From Hymenobacter norwichensis DSM 15439 (GTDB taxonomy: Bacteria > Bacteroidota > Bacteroidia > Cytophagales > Hymenobacteraceae): DNA of 64,000 nucleotides. This document shows positions 39,801-47,584 of the stretch, piece after piece. Where the stretch lies: positions 186,001-250,000 of the forward strand of contig NZ_ATVL01000012.1 in NCBI RefSeq assembly GCF_000420705.1, given 5' to 3'. The notes below the pieces were generated by a model. The model was not told the DNA's origin, did no database searches, and saw only the letters and a program-made list of their open reading frames with translations. Position numbers and translations under genes: made by a program. The number at the start of each line of letters is the position of its first letter. The first letter of the stretch is position 1.

Positions 39801-41387
39801 AGTGGCCCAAACTTCATCATCTACAATGGCGGCCGATACGTGCACCGAACGATCCGCAGCGCCACGGCTTTGATTGAAAATCTGTCAGCGGGGGCCGGTA
39901 CGGAAACCGGTCTTTTCGAGTTTGATACCAACTCCGGTTCGGCAACTATCTCTGCCTCGGGCCGCACCTTCGGTAGCCTCGCGTTTCGGGCCACTACCAC
40001 CACTGCACAATCCTATGTATCATCGGGTGGCTCCGCCCTGGTAGTCCGTGGCAACCTTAGCATCGATGCCAATGTCACCCTCACGATTTCGCTGGATGCC
40101 AGTGTTAGGTTGAGTGGCAATTTAATTAATATGGGGGCTTTCCGATTTATCCCAGCCGGTTCGTCCACTCAGCAACTGGTTTTCAACGGTATTGCATCCC
40201 AAACTATCAGTGGCTCGGCCCTGATTACTCCTACTTCATCCACCAGCTCAGGCCTGGGAGCCAACGTGGACGTGGTAGTAGACAATCCATCCGGCCTGAC
40301 GCTGGCCACCCCGCTACGTGTAAACGGTGGCCTCGTGCTGACCAGCGGCATAGTTGCTACCACGGCTGCCAGCGTATTAACTGTTGCCGGCTCTGTAAGC
40401 AATACCTCCGGCAGTTTCATAAGTGGGCCCCTAGCGCGCGAGGTAGCTACAACCGGTACCGTTACGTTTCCAATAGGTAAGGGCGGCCACTATCGGCCAC
40501 TGACCCTCACTATAAGCACTGCCCCTGCCGGAACAACCACCTACACCGCCGAGCAGCAGGAAGGCGCCCCCGCCGACCAAGTACTAACTGGTACCCTTAC
40601 CCGCGTGTCGAGAGTGCGCTATTATACTGTGACACCCAGCCCGGTGCCGCCGGCTAATACATTCCAGGGAACTATCGAACTGAGCTTTGGAAGCAATGAC
40701 GGTGTGACAGACCCCACCGATCCAACGTTTGTAGTGGCCAAGAGCAATGGTAGCGGCTGGAGCAGTATTAGTCGGTCTCGCAATACGGCTACCTCTCTGG
40801 TGTCGGCGCCGTTCACCTCATTCAGTAGCTTTGCATTAGCCAGCACCGCCGGAATAGCCAACCCGCTACCTGTGGTGCTTACTAGTTTCTCGGCGCGGCG
40901 CAATTCACAGAGTGTAGAATTGCGCTGGACTACCGCCTCGGAAACGAATAACGCAGCATTTGAAGTACAACGCTCCACTAATAGTCGCCACTTCACTACT
41001 GTGGCTACTGTGGCCGGCCAAGGGCAAAGCAGCCGACCACAGCACTACGCTACTCTCGACCGAAACCCTGTTGTCGGCATCAGTTACTACCGCCTCCGCC
41101 AGCTCGACATTGATGGCAACGAAAACTTCTCGCCAGTTGTAACATTCACTTCAGAAAAGGAGTTGGCCCTGTATCCCGTACCAGCCCAAACGACGATTAC
41201 GGTTGTGGTGCCAGCCCCTAATACGCGCTACCGGATATTGAATACAACGGGTAGCGTAGTCTTAACCGGCGAGGTTCCTGGCACTACCACCGTAATAGAC
41301 GTGGCGTCGCTACCGGTAGGATTGTATCAGCTAGAAGTAATTTCTAGCACCGGACGCATAGTGCGCAAGTTCACAAAAGCGGATTAA
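36855..41387 (+). CDS. Very large T9SS cargo protein with mosaic of Ig/Fn3-like domains
   Basis: About 1510 aa from ATG 36855 (MSGIYTIGQAFYFRF); the frame is open from TTG 36810. A signal peptide ends near VGVGQ. A jelly-roll-like N-terminal domain (about 30-245) leads to a choice-of-anchor D-like domain (about 370-485, EINIQQAGADV), an Fn3-like domain (about 488-588, LTPGTTYYIAAYATNSAGTG), an Ig-like unit like those of the previous protein (about 748-861), a domain opening with WDGGGDGASFADAQNWTT, and the shared linker (LPVVLTSFSARRN). It ends in a T9SS type A domain (LALYPVPAQTTITVVV to KFTKAD). Probably surface-exposed; function unknown. Confidence 0.85.
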   Translation: MSGIYTIGQAFYFRFVSFTFLLLALHPRVGVGQAKAITTVGVPVTENFNGLAATAATSSILPNGVFFSETGTSSAVNASYTINTGSGATADTYSFGSTLGATDRALGSISGGATFASVFGVAYTNNTGQTINQLTISYTGEQYRLGAANRPDRLECQYSTNAINLTNGSYIDVDQLDFNAPTAMGAIGALDGNAAANKTSKTYTITGLTIVNGGGVWLRFLDFNATGDNDGLAIDDLSVTAGLTPANADTAPPSFTAAFPAIGSIAVTSFSVLNSLSEAGTAYYIVLPDGAAAPTATQVKNAQTAINTPVAASFSGNIPVAAPNTTQTSQITGLTAATEYDVYVVAEDLVPNLQTTPLKLDVRTLALSAAPEINIQQAGADVLNGATYAGFSNTAVGGTDVRTFTIQNTGTLALNLTSQPPVILAGMGASQFAVTMQPAATIGAAGSSNYSVVFTPTSAGTKTARLIVNSNDADEAAYEILLSATALAVPTVTTAAVTTITATTAETGGNVIATGNATITARGVVYATAPGPRLGAAGVFNELASSGVGSYTSSLRNLTPGTTYYIAAYATNSAGTGYGTDQIATTQAVPAVPPLLGYDFANSDSPSIQAANVTGTVFSRVGVTAAAGTGRYNSNDWPTTTSVGLNRYVQFTFAPATGYQAELTSLSFVDQTSATGPVQYEIRSSLDNYARAIASGTVGGGLKTIILNNFSGLTTGVAFRFYAFASASNAGTYSVDEVNLYGAVAINTTPVLTTSATILSFTTQVNTTAAAQTYTLDGAMLGANSTVTITAPASFEVSVTSAAAGFASQQTATATATGTLTQQVWVRFLAGATPGTTASAPVLHDVNGARAEVEVTGTANPVPGLVRWDGGGDGASFADAQNWTTNVVPTTNDDVLLDHSVVASAYTIMLPSAASGTLSLGSFVINPGGGPSITAILPSTNTAGNYLRLTNSAAAFVLHSGATFINNSGSTTGGSVPVDVTASGPNFIIYNGGRYVHRTIRSATALIENLSAGAGTETGLFEFDTNSGSATISASGRTFGSLAFRATTTTAQSYVSSGGSALVVRGNLSIDANVTLTISLDASVRLSGNLINMGAFRFIPAGSSTQQLVFNGIASQTISGSALITPTSSTSSGLGANVDVVVDNPSGLTLATPLRVNGGLVLTSGIVATTAASVLTVAGSVSNTSGSFISGPLAREVATTGTVTFPIGKGGHYRPLTLTISTAPAGTTTYTAEQQEGAPADQVLTGTLTRVSRVRYYTVTPSPVPPANTFQGTIELSFGSNDGVTDPTDPTFVVAKSNGSGWSSISRSRNTATSLVSAPFTSFSSFALASTAGIANPLPVVLTSFSARRNSQSVELRWTTASETNNAAFEVQRSTNSRHFTTVATVAGQGQSSRPQHYATLDRNPVVGISYYRLRQLDIDGNENFSPVVTFTSEKELALYPVPAQTTITVVVPAPNTRYRILNTTGSVVLTGEVPGTTTVIDVASLPVGLYQLEVISSTGRIVRKFTKAD

Positions 41388-41716
41388 AGTAGCGCACCTG
41401 CTACTAATTCAGGTATAGCCTACCTCTCTCAATAGCGAGAGAAGTAGGCTATATCTGATGACGCTGGTTATTGTACTAGGAAGCAATACAGTATAATTTA
41501 TCTACTACTTGATAAACTATATTCTGCTGAAAGGCAATTGCATATGTATCAGGTGGGATGGTCTTTTTTGGAAAAAATGGTATTGATAATATAACTGCCT
41601 ATGCGAAGCAGATAAGTGGTTATAGCAAGACAAAAAATAATCATAATAAGAGTTGCGGTATTTGTTGTTTATTTAACTTTATTTATAAAAAAATTGACAT
41701 ATCCACCTGCAACAGT
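41388..41716. other. AT-rich spacer between T9SS cargo genes
   Basis: This 329-base stretch begins with a terminator (41414-41453) and becomes very AT-rich before the next start. An open frame runs in from 41558 but has no coding features before ATG 41717. No clear promoter boxes were found. Confidence 0.55.
41414..41453 (+). terminator. Stem-loop after the second T9SS cargo gene
   Basis: 17-base arms (41414-41430, TATAGCCTACCTCTCTC; 41437-41453) pair with a single wobble around a 6-base loop. The T run after it is short. Confidence 0.7.
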
Positions 41717-42955
41717 ATGAAAAACTTTTCCTCTTTTATTCAACAACTTAAGCTTCCTAACACCCTGCTTTTAGCTGCTGCGCTAGGATTGACGATTGAT
41801 GCCGCTCAAGCTCAAGGTTCAACATCAATTACGCAGAATTTTGATGGAGGACCTAACCAACTTGGTTACAGAAATACAGGAAGCCGTTTGGCAATAATTG
41901 GTGGGAGGTCAGGAGGTAATGATGTGCCGGCTAATGTGCCAGTAACTACTTCTGGACCTTTATCGTTGTCCCTTGATGGAGCCAATGGAGGAGTTACTTC
42001 GGTTTTAACATTTAATCCGGTTTCTTTCACCTCCACGTCAGGAAATTTTTTGGAATTTCGATTGGCCGCGTTTGGCTTAACGCCAAGAAACAGTGGAGTT
42101 AGTTTAGGTGATTACGTAAGAGTGGCTATAAGCCCTGATCAGGGAGCAACTTTTTATGATACTTTTGAGCTAATACCAAGTTCAAACAACTCGTTCGGTT
42201 TCTCTAATGGGCCAAGTGCAAGTTTAGGGGCTTATGACGGCGATGGATCACCTGATCAGGTTCTGATAGCTGGATCTGGTCCTCAAACTACTGTCAATTA
42301 CAGCACTGTACGAATAAACCTGTCGAACCCCTCACTAACCAATGCTACTGTTAGAATTACTTTATCTAGCTCTAGTAATAACAGTCGCTGGGTAATTGAC
42401 GATGTAGTAATCAGCAGTAGCGCTCCACTTCCCGTTGAACTAAAAAGCTTCACGGCTGAAGCTTTTGAGAAAGGCACACAGCTAAAATGGGCCACGGCTT
42501 CTGAAAAGAATAATGCAGCCTTCGAAATTCAGCGAAGCAGCACCCCTAATGAATTCAAAACGATTGGCCGTGTAGCAGGACAGGGTACCAGCAGCCGGAG
42601 TCACAGCTACGAGTGGCTCGATGAGCAGCCCTTAGGCGGCCTAAGCTACTACCGCCTCCGCCAACTCGACATTGATGGTACTGAGTCTTTCTCGCCGGTA
42701 GCTACTGTGCGGCATAAAGAGAACCTCACGGCTGGTGCTTTCTTTCCGAATCCCACTACCGGCCAAGTGACCCTGAACGCCGCTCTGGGTGCCGTGAAGT
42801 ACCGCGTGCTCAATACGCTTGGTCAGACTGTACTCATGGGCGATGCACAAGGCGGCAGTGCTGTAGATATGCAATCGTTGCGTACAGGTGCTTACTTTCT
42901 GGAACTGCAATCAGCTGCTGGACGCATTGTACAGCGCTTCATGCGTGAACAATAA
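41717..42955 (+). CDS. T9SS cargo protein with short anchor-type passenger domain
   Basis: 412 aa from ATG 41717 (MKNFSSFIQQLKLPNTLLLA), which starts the signal peptide ending AQAQ. The passenger (about residues 38-230) is a beta-sandwich-like domain ending in SRWVIDDVVISSS, common before Bacteroidota sorting tails. The shared linker (LPVELKSFTAEAFEKGTQLK, WATASEKNNAAFEIQRS) and a T9SS type A domain (AGAFFPNPTTGQVTLNA to RFMREQ) follow. The first two thirds of the gene are clearly more AT-rich than the last third, suggesting the passenger was joined to a local sorting module. Confidence 0.85.
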   Translation: MKNFSSFIQQLKLPNTLLLAAALGLTIDAAQAQGSTSITQNFDGGPNQLGYRNTGSRLAIIGGRSGGNDVPANVPVTTSGPLSLSLDGANGGVTSVLTFNPVSFTSTSGNFLEFRLAAFGLTPRNSGVSLGDYVRVAISPDQGATFYDTFELIPSSNNSFGFSNGPSASLGAYDGDGSPDQVLIAGSGPQTTVNYSTVRINLSNPSLTNATVRITLSSSSNNSRWVIDDVVISSSAPLPVELKSFTAEAFEKGTQLKWATASEKNNAAFEIQRSSTPNEFKTIGRVAGQGTSSRSHSYEWLDEQPLGGLSYYRLRQLDIDGTESFSPVATVRHKENLTAGAFFPNPTTGQVTLNAALGAVKYRVLNTLGQTVLMGDAQGGSAVDMQSLRTGAYFLELQSAAGRIVQRFMREQ

Positions 42956-42965
42956 ACTTTACATC

Positions 42966-43028
42966 AAGCCATAAAAAACAGCGCCCCGCTCTTATCAATT
43001 AAGAGCGGGGCGCTGTTTTTTATGGCTT
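42966..43028. terminator. Exceptionally long two-way terminator between T9SS cargo and iscA
   Basis: Perfect 29-bp arms (42966-42994 and 43000-43028; arm starts AAGCCATAAAAAACAGCGCC) with a 5-base loop. A runs and T runs inside the stem flank the GC core on both sides, so it can stop transcription from either convergent gene. Confidence 0.9.
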
Positions 43029-43043
43029 GGTGTAAGCGCTAGG

Positions 43044-43370
43044 CTATACCGAGAAACTTTCGCCGCAACCACAGGTGCGGGAGGCGTTGGGGTTGTCGAA
43101 GTAAAAGCCCTTGCCATTGAGGCCATCCGAGAAATTAAGCTCAGTGCCGGCCAGATAGAGGAAGCTTTTCATATCTACCACTACCCGCACGCCTTTGTCC
43201 TCGAACTCTTGGTCCATGGGCTTTACCTCATTGTCGAAGTCAAGCTTGTAGCTCAGGCCCGAACAACCACCGCCCGCCACTGAGGCCCGCAGCCGATATG
43301 TTGCGTCAAGCTCCGCGTCGTGCATGAGCCTCTCAACTTTTTCCTTGGCTTTATCTGAAACGGTAATCAT
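43044..43370 (-). CDS. iscA: HesB/IscA-family iron-sulfur assembly protein
   Basis: 108 aa, normal length. The three conserved cysteines are present: one in GGGCSGLSYKLDF and two in the C-terminal CGCGESFSV. A-type carriers receive Fe-S clusters from the IscU scaffold and pass them to target enzymes. It is the last gene of a minus-strand group iscS-iscU-unknown-iscA and ends at the long terminator. IscA, SufA and ErpA cannot be told apart by sequence alone; the symbol follows the neighbourhood. Confidence 0.9.
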   Translation of the reverse strand: MITVSDKAKEKVERLMHDAELDATYRLRASVAGGGCSGLSYKLDFDNEVKPMDQEFEDKGVRVVVDMKSFLYLAGTELNFSDGLNGKGFYFDNPNASRTCGCGESFSV

Positions 43371-43491
43371 GATTTTGATGCTTAGGAGCTCAAAGATTTG
43401 TGAGCCTAGATGCTATTCTGTCGCTGCTGATTGATCTATTTCGGAGCAAAGAATCAAACCGCTAAGGCCCTAGAATCTTCAATAACTAAAC

Positions 43492-43902
43492 TTAAGAGGA
43501 TGGATTCAGCACCACGCTGAATACGGTAATTATGTTCAAGTCGCGGCCGTAATAGAGCTTGTCAAGGGCCTCGTATGCGTTATGAGCGCGGAAATACGAG
43601 GTTTGCAGTTCTTTCTCGCCGCGGGCCCGCCACTGAATGGTGTAGGAGCTTTCCGTATCACGGTAGCGCTGCACATACACTAGCATCTTACGCAGCACAT
43701 CCAGCCGGTCGTAGCCTACTTCGTAGCGAAACAGGAAACTTTGCTGATGGCGCGGATTCACCGTAATCAGGTCTAGCCGCGTCTGGCCGTCTAGTTGCCG
43801 AAACTCGAACAATAAACTGCCCTGACCCATTCCCAAGTGCCGTTCAATCTGTTGCTGAATACGGGCACTTTCAACGTGGATGTCGGAAGCAGAAACGTCC
43901 AT
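43492..43902 (-). CDS. Unknown protein inside the isc gene group
   Basis: 136 aa, no signal peptide or membrane helix. Mixed helix and strand (RIQQQIERHLGMGQGSLLFE; RLDLITVNPRHQQSFLFRYE; DTESSYTIQWRARGEKELQT). I do not recognise a domain, and it is not HscB, Fdx or IscX. It contains no cysteine, so it does not itself bind a cluster through Cys. It sits between iscU and iscA on the same strand, with a perfect 24-bp hairpin between it and iscU, so it may be transcribed separately. Confidence 0.65.
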   Translation of the reverse strand: MDVSASDIHVESARIQQQIERHLGMGQGSLLFEFRQLDGQTRLDLITVNPRHQQSFLFRYEVGYDRLDVLRKMLVYVQRYRDTESSYTIQWRARGEKELQTSYFRAHNAYEALDKLYYGRDLNIITVFSVVLNPSS

Positions 43903-43917
43903 TTCTAAGCTGTTAGC

Positions 43918-43974
43918 AATTGGCTGCTGGCTGTTAGCTTTTGTACTGAGAAAGCTAACAGCCAGCAGCCAATT
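43918..43974 (-). terminator. Perfect 24-bp hairpin between iscU and the next gene
   Basis: Arms 43918-43941 (AATTGGCTGCTGGCTGTTAG onward) and 43951-43974 are exact reverse complements with a 9-base loop. It lies directly after the iscU stop codon. It could be a terminator or a processing/attenuation site, but no T run follows on the minus strand beyond AATT. Confidence 0.65.
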
Positions 43975-43983
43975 ACTTAAAGT

Positions 43984-44400
43984 TTAGTGATGCGACTTGG
44001 CTTCTTCCAACGCTGGCATACCGTTTTTCACGCGGTAGTCATTGATAGCCGACTTGATGGCATCCTCAGCAAGCACTGAACAGTGGATTTTCACCGGCGG
44101 CAAAGCCAACTCTTCCACAATCTCCATGTTGTCAATAGCCAACGCCTCGTCTACCGTCTTGCCTTTTAGCCATTCCGTAGCCAACGACGAAGATGCAATA
44201 GCAGAGCCACAGCCAAACGTCTTGAATTTAGCGTCGGTGATAGTATTGGTGATTTCGTCAACCTCGATTTGCAGGCGCATTACGTCACCACACTCAGGGG
44301 CACCTACCAAGCCGGTACCGACGTTCTTTTTGCTTTTGTCCAGCGTACCTACGTTGCGAGGATTGCTGTAATGGTCGATTACTTTATCGGAGTAAGCCAT
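43984..44400 (-). CDS. iscU: Iron-sulfur cluster scaffold protein IscU
   Basis: 138 aa. Family motifs: HYSNPRNVGTLDK, GAPECGDVMRLQI (first Cys and cluster-release Asp), FGCGSAIASSS (second Cys) and KIHCSVLAEDAI (third Cys). It holds the nascent cluster built with sulfur from IscS, encoded 96 bases upstream. The LPPVK site recognised by the HscA chaperone is present, although no hscA/hscB gene is in this window. Confidence 0.96.
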   Translation of the reverse strand: MAYSDKVIDHYSNPRNVGTLDKSKKNVGTGLVGAPECGDVMRLQIEVDEITNTITDAKFKTFGCGSAIASSSLATEWLKGKTVDEALAIDNMEIVEELALPPVKIHCSVLAEDAIKSAINDYRVKNGMPALEEAKSHH

Positions 44401-44496
44401 GGCTTTTTAAGGAAATTAGATGTCAGATTTTACGACTCAGAACCTATACTGAGAACTAATGCAATATGCTTAGCTCCCAGTTGCAAGCTCTAACTA

Positions 44497-45711
44497 TTAA
44501 TGCTCAGCCCACTCAATCTTGCTCAGGTCGATGCCCTCTTTGAACATCTCCCATAGAGGCGACATTTCGCGCAGTTTGGTCACGGCTTCTTTTACGTGGT
44601 TGATAGCGTAATCGATTTGCTCGTCGGTTGTGAAACGGCTCAGACCAAAGCGCAAAGAGCTATGGGCCAAATCGTCGCTCAAGCCGAGTGCTTTCAATAC
44701 GTAAGAAGGTTCCAAAGAAGCTGAGGTACAGGCCGAACCCGACGAAACAGCTAGGTCTTTCACTCCCATCATTAGGCCTTCGCCTTCTACGTAGGTGAAA
44801 GAAATGTTGGCTACGTGCGGCAGACGATGCTCACGTGACCCGTTCACATAACTTTCTTCCAGCGTCAGTAATTCACGCTCCAGCCGGTCCCGCATCTTGC
44901 TAAGGCGCTCAGTGTCGGCTACCATTTCCAGGCGGGCCAGTTCACAAGCTTTGCCCAAGCCTACAATGCCAGGTACGTTCAAAGTGCCGGAGCGCATACC
45001 CCGCTCATGGCCACCACCGTCCATTTGGGCAGTTACTTTAACCCGTGGGTTTTTGCGCCGAACATACAAAGCGCCAACCCCTTTTGGACCGTACATTTTG
45101 TGTGCCGTGAAAGCCATCAGGTCGATGCCATCAGCAATAACGTCCACTGGAATTTTACCTACTGCTTGGGTCGCATCACTCATAAAGAGCGCGCCGTGCT
45201 TGTGTGCAATGGCAGCAATTTCACGGATGGGCTGGATAGTGCCGGTTTCATTGTTGCCATACATGATAGTTACCAGAATTGTCTGGGGCGTCATGGCGGC
45301 TTCCAACTCTTCGAGGCTGATGAGGCCTTCTGAATTAACAGGCAGGTACGTCACGCGGCCACCGAGCTTCTCAATGTGCTTACACGTATCAAGTACCGCT
45401 TTGTGCTCAGTGGTAGCTGTGATAATATGGTTGCCCTTCTGGGAATACATCTCGAACACCCCTTTGATACCCAAGTTGTCGGACTCGGTAGCACCGGAAG
45501 TGAAGATGATTTCTTTGGGGTCACAGTTGATAAGCGCCGCAATTTGGTCGCGCGAGTAGTCAACTGCTTCTTCCGCAGCCCAACCGAATGGGTGGTTACG
45601 CGAAGCTGCATTGCCAAATACCTCGGTCAGGTACGGCATCATAGCTTCCAGCACCCGCGGATCGAGGGGCGTAGTTGCGTTGTTATCGAGGTAAATAGGT
45701 AGCTTGAGCAT
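44497..45711 (-). CDS. iscS: Cysteine desulfurase IscS
   Basis: 404 aa, class V aminotransferase fold. The PLP lysine lies in FTAHKMYGPKGVGAL and the persulfide cysteine in VSSGSACTSASLEPSYVLKA, whose following loop is the long IscS type rather than SufS. IYLDNNATTPLDPRVLEAM at the N-terminus is typical. It supplies sulfur for clusters on IscU and for tRNA thiolation. It is the first gene of the minus-strand group; no IscR regulator gene precedes it. Confidence 0.96.
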   Translation of the reverse strand: MLKLPIYLDNNATTPLDPRVLEAMMPYLTEVFGNAASRNHPFGWAAEEAVDYSRDQIAALINCDPKEIIFTSGATESDNLGIKGVFEMYSQKGNHIITATTEHKAVLDTCKHIEKLGGRVTYLPVNSEGLISLEELEAAMTPQTILVTIMYGNNETGTIQPIREIAAIAHKHGALFMSDATQAVGKIPVDVIADGIDLMAFTAHKMYGPKGVGALYVRRKNPRVKVTAQMDGGGHERGMRSGTLNVPGIVGLGKACELARLEMVADTERLSKMRDRLERELLTLEESYVNGSREHRLPHVANISFTYVEGEGLMMGVKDLAVSSGSACTSASLEPSYVLKALGLSDDLAHSSLRFGLSRFTTDEQIDYAINHVKEAVTKLREMSPLWEMFKEGIDLSKIEWAEH

Positions 45712-45879
45712 GGCGCGTTAAGCAGGTTTCAAAGGAAATCTGGAAATCAAAGGGTACCAAAGAAAACCAGAGGCTATTCATTTGCAGATAGAACACAAAA
45801 ATCCGCGAACTGGTTTTACTTTGGTCCTGCAAAAGTAGAACAAATCCAAAGAAGCAGCGCTATATCTGCCACCGTGCTT

Positions 45880-46281
45880 ATGCTAACGAATCTGGAACAT
45901 ATAGGCGTGGCCGTGCAAGACCTGGAAGCTGCCACCAAACTATACACGGTACTGCTAGGGCAGGAACCCTATAAGCGCGAGCATGTAGCCAGTGAAGCCG
46001 TGGATACCGTGTTTTTTCAGGTGGGCGGTTCGAAGGTGGAATTGCTAGCGGGCACTTCGCCCGATAGCGCCATTACAAAATATCTGGCCAAAAAACCGGA
46101 AGGTATTCATCACATGGCGTTCGAGGTAGAAGATATTAGAGCGGAAATGGAGCGGCTGCGCGCGGCTGGCTTTGTGCTACTCAACGAAGAACCTAAGCGC
46201 GGGGCCGACAACAAGCTGGTGTGTTTCGTGCATCCGAAAAGCGCCAACGGCGTATTGGTGGAGCTTTGCCAAAGTATTTGA
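45880..46281 (+). CDS. mce: Methylmalonyl-CoA epimerase
   Basis: 133 aa from ATG 45880 (MLTNLEHIGVAVQDLEAATK); an in-frame GTG at 45874 is less likely. Vicinal-oxygen-chelate fold with metal ligands in LEHIGVAV, GIHHMAFEV and GVLVELCQ. KAVDTVFFQVGGSKVELL-like central strand matches the family. It interconverts (R)- and (S)-methylmalonyl-CoA in propionate metabolism. TTACTTTG at 45812-45819, one base off the -7 box, may serve as promoter. Confidence 0.93.
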   Translation: MLTNLEHIGVAVQDLEAATKLYTVLLGQEPYKREHVASEAVDTVFFQVGGSKVELLAGTSPDSAITKYLAKKPEGIHHMAFEVEDIRAEMERLRAAGFVLLNEEPKRGADNKLVCFVHPKSANGVLVELCQSI

Positions 46282-46416
46282 GTTGTTGATTGCCAATGGC
46301 TACTGGCTGCAAATAGAAGAGGGGGGTAGAGACTTTCTAAAAAAGAGCTCTTTGCTGTCGTAATAGTTTAAGCATCAGTAATCGACAACCAACATCTAAC
46401 AATCAACTTCTAAAGT

Positions 46417-46995
46417 ATGAGCAATTTTTTTCGTCAGGAAGTGGATGCCGCCGTGGATGCGCTGTTGTTGCAGCAAGTCATTCTGTACCCTACTGATACG
46501 GTGTGGGGGCTAGGCTGCGACGCCGAGGTGCCGCCTGCCGTAGAGCGCCTGTACAAGCTGAAGCAGCGGCCGCCGGAGAAATCGTGCATTGTGCTGGTGG
46601 CCGACGAGGTGATGTTTGCGCGCTATGCCAAGGTGGTGCCGCCGCACCTGTCAAAACTACTGGCCGCGCAGTCGAAGCCCACTACCTACGTGGTGCCGGG
46701 TAGCCGCCACTTAGCGCCCAGCTTGCTAGCTGCCGATGGTACCATTGGGTTGCGAGTGGTGCTCGATGACGAGTTTTGTCACAAAGTAGTACGGCGCTTG
46801 GGCCACGGCTTGGTTTCGACGTCGGCTAACCTGAGTGGTGAGCCAACACCGGGGCTGTATGCTGAAGTAAATACTGCGCTAGTGCGTGGCGCCGACTACG
46901 TAGTGCATTGGCGGCAGGATGAAACCAGCCGCACTACTCCTTCTCGGGTGGTGCGCGTACTGGACGACGGCGAGATGGAAGTGCTGCGAGATTAA
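46417..46995 (+). CDS. L-threonylcarbamoyladenylate synthase (Sua5/YrdC family)
   Basis: 192 aa, the short form without the Sua5 C-terminal domain. Motifs: YPTDTVWGLGCDAE, LYKLKQRPPEKSCIVLV (nucleotide and bicarbonate site) and GLVSTSANLSGEPTP. It makes threonylcarbamoyl-AMP, used to form t6A37 on tRNAs reading ANN codons. An orthologue named TsaC or YwlC is equally possible, so no symbol is given. It follows mce by 135 bases. Confidence 0.92.
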   Translation: MSNFFRQEVDAAVDALLLQQVILYPTDTVWGLGCDAEVPPAVERLYKLKQRPPEKSCIVLVADEVMFARYAKVVPPHLSKLLAAQSKPTTYVVPGSRHLAPSLLAADGTIGLRVVLDDEFCHKVVRRLGHGLVSTSANLSGEPTPGLYAEVNTALVRGADYVVHWRQDETSRTTPSRVVRVLDDGEMEVLRD

Positions 46996-47115
46996 CCTCA
47001 TCCGTAGTGGGTCAGAGCCTAGAGGTAGGGAAGAGAATCTGACAGCAGGTGGGTTACTTTCCAGTACAGCGAGGTATAAACAGAGAATCTTCCACAAAAA
47101 CATTCGACTTCGACT

Positions 47116-47397
47116 ATGAAATTCTCTGTTAAATCCCTGCTTGTTCTGGCCGCTTTTGCTCCTTTCGCTCTGACTTCTTGCTCGGAGAAAACCCAAGAAA
47201 ACGCAGAAGCTACTGCCGAAAGCGCCGCCACCGACGCTGCTAACGCCACTGATAAAGCTGGTGATGCTGTAGAAAATGCCACCGACAATGCCGCTGCCGA
47301 AGTGAAATCGGAAGTAGCTCCAGAAGCTGGCGACACGGCCACCGTACGCAACCAGCCCGCCGACAAACTGGTAGAAGAAACCCCTGCTAAGCAGTAA
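47116..47397 (+). CDS. Small Ala/Glu-rich lipoprotein
   Basis: 93 aa. The lipobox ALTSC predicts lipidation at Cys22. The mature part is a low-complexity, Ala- and Asp/Glu-rich helix with near-regular spacing (AATDAANATDKAGDAVENAT), resembling small helical envelope lipoproteins. No named family is recognised. It has its own terminator 25 bases downstream. Confidence 0.75.
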   Translation: MKFSVKSLLVLAAFAPFALTSCSEKTQENAEATAESAATDAANATDKAGDAVENATDNAAAEVKSEVAPEAGDTATVRNQPADKLVEETPAKQ

Positions 47398-47422
47398 TTT
47401 CGCTCTGCTTATAAGCTTACAG

Positions 47423-47454
47423 AAACTCCCCTGGCACTCATGCCGGGGGAGTTT
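47423..47454 (+). terminator. Terminator after the small lipoprotein gene
   Basis: 14-base arms AAACTCCCCTGGCA (47423-47436) and TGCCGGGGGAGTTT (47441-47454) with one wobble, 4-base loop and a T run following. Confidence 0.85.
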
Positions 47455-47534
47455 TTTATTGCCTTAGAGGCAGAAAAGTGGGCACTGTTGGTATCGGACC
47501 TAATACGGTGCCTGCGCCAAGCAAAACGCTTAGG

Positions 47535-47566
47535 TTCCACGCAATGCGAGTTGCGGAGTACCTTTG
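47535..47566 (+). promoter_or_regulatory. Bacteroidota-type promoter of cca
   Basis: TACCTTTG at 47559-47566 is an exact -7 box, 18 bases before ATG 47585. TTC at 47535-47537, 21 bases upstream, is an imperfect -33 box. Confidence 0.5.
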
Positions 47567-47584
47567 CTGCATAATTACCGATGT

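Noticed and set aside
46282..46416. Possible short gene between mce and the Sua5-type gene (frame running on from 46172)
   Set aside because: The frame mostly overlaps mce and its non-overlapping part has no features.
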